From: CAIJXJ01 sp964445115
GTDB lineage: Bacteria > Pseudomonadota > Gammaproteobacteria > Burkholderiales > Methylophilaceae
DNA: 6,020 nucleotides
Reading direction: 5' to 3'
Assembly: GCA_964445115.1 (NCBI GenBank)
Contig: CAYUJU010000084.1
Span: 1 to 6,020 of the forward strand
Shown: positions 5,500 through 6,020 of the stretch, piece after piece
How positions within the stretch are numbered: position 1 is the stretch's first letter
Layout of the letters: each line of letters opens with the position of its first letter
Made by a program: the position numbers and the translations under genes
The notes under the pieces: model-generated
What the model was told of the DNA's origin: nothing
The model's database searches: none
The model's input: only the letters and a program-made list of their open reading frames with translations

Positions 5500-6020
5500 T
5501 TAGACGCTGTAGTACATCTGGAATTCGATCGGGTGTGTGGTCATGCGAATGTTGTTCACTTCTTCCATCTTCAGTTCGATGTAAGCATCGATCCAATCGT
5601 TGGAGAACACACCGCCGCGGGTCAGGAACTCGCGATCCTTGTCCAGTGCTGCCAGGGCTTCGTCCAGGCTGGCACAGACGGTCGGGATCTTGGCGTCCTC
5701 TTCCGGCGGCAGGTCGTACAGGTTCTTGTCAGCCGGGTCGCCCGGGTGAATCTTGTTCTGCACGCCGTCCAGGCCGGCCATCATCAGCGCGGCGAAGCAC
5801 AGGTAGGGGTTCGCGATCGGGTCCGGGAAGCGGGTCTCGATGCGGCGGGCCTTCTCGCTGTTCACGAACGGGATCCGGATGGAAGCGGAACGGTTCTTGG
5901 CGGAGTAGGCCAGCTTGACCGGAGCTTCGTAGTGCGGAACCAGACGCTTGTAGGAGTTGGTCAGCGGGTTGGTGATGGCGTTGAGCGCGCGGGCGTGCTT
6001 GATGATGCCGCCGATGTAGT
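5500..6020 (-). CDS. glnA: Glutamine synthetase type I (GSI-beta), C-terminal part
   Basis: GlnA makes glutamine from glutamate, ammonia and ATP as a cytoplasmic dodecamer and is the main entry point for ammonia assimilation. The last 172 complete codons are present, of about 470; the rest lies beyond the window edge. Recognisable stretches in order are YIGGIIKHARALNAITNP, NSYKRLVPHYEAPVKLAYSA, KNRSASIRIPF (substrate-binding arginines), ARRIETRFPDPIANPYLCFA (the glutamate/metal-binding region), and KNLYDLPPEE. The Tyr in NLYDLP (codon 5716-5718) corresponds to Tyr397 of E. coli, the residue adenylylated by GlnE, which marks this as the GSI-beta class under GlnE control. The C-terminus IEFQMYYSV is also typical. 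A strong terminator follows 17 bases after the stop, and the nitrogen regulator genes lie downstream. Confidence 0.99.
   Translation of the reverse strand, partial: YIGGIIKHARALNAITNPLTNSYKRLVPHYEAPVKLAYSAKNRSASIRIPFVNSEKARRIETRFPDPIANPYLCFAALMMAGLDGVQNKIHPGDPADKNLYDLPPEEDAKIPTVCASLDEALAALDKDREFLTRGGVFSNDWIDAYIELKMEEVNNIRMTTHPIEFQMYYSV

Noticed and set aside
5387..5596. N-terminal extension of the DUF4124 gene by 70 codons
   Set aside because: It would read through the glnA terminator into the glnA end and would bury a clear signal peptide.

Overview
The window looks like ordinary chromosomal core sequence from a GC-rich betaproteobacterium. The evidence is protein resemblance (a betaproteobacterial-type ThiC N-terminus and a GSI-beta glutamine synthetase with the adenylylation tyrosine) and the gene order glnA, DUF4124 protein, ntrB, ntrC. 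The order or genus cannot be fixed from this sequence alone. There is no sign of mobile elements, CRISPR, tRNA or rRNA, and no gene-free stretch longer than about 200 bases.

Layout. Bases 1-693 (minus) carry the first 231 codons of thiC. It is preceded by a TPP riboswitch (733-818, minus) whose downstream leader can be folded into two mutually exclusive helices that expose or hide the thiC ribosome binding site. Divergent from it, bases 885-1538 (plus) encode a protein-L-isoaspartate methyltransferase-family protein with an altered active-site motif. After 23 bases comes a secreted FecR-domain protein (1562-2329, plus). A hairpin at 2341-2360 separates this pair from the convergent minus-strand block.

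The minus-strand block (2376-6020) is a nitrogen-regulation cluster, in order of transcription: the 3' end of glnA (6020-5500), a strong bidirectional terminator (5456-5483), a DUF4124 periplasmic protein (5386-4892), the histidine kinase ntrB/glnL (4849-3776) and the sigma-54 activator ntrC/glnG (3767-2376). NtrB senses nitrogen status, in known systems through PII, and phosphorylates NtrC. NtrC then activates sigma-54 promoters, classically that of glnA. GlnA itself carries the NLYDLP adenylylation site, so a second, post-translational control layer is expected. Because glnA ends in a good terminator, DUF4124-ntrB-ntrC probably has its own promoter. A sigma-70-like promoter and a possible NtrC box lie in the 113-base gap between the genes.

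Nothing here is a clearly new system. The points most worth a second look are the predicted switching leader of thiC, the missing catalytic serine in the Pcm-like protein, the hairpin over the ntrB ribosome binding site, the possible NtrC autoregulatory site, and the uncharacterised DUF4124 protein inside the nitrogen operon.
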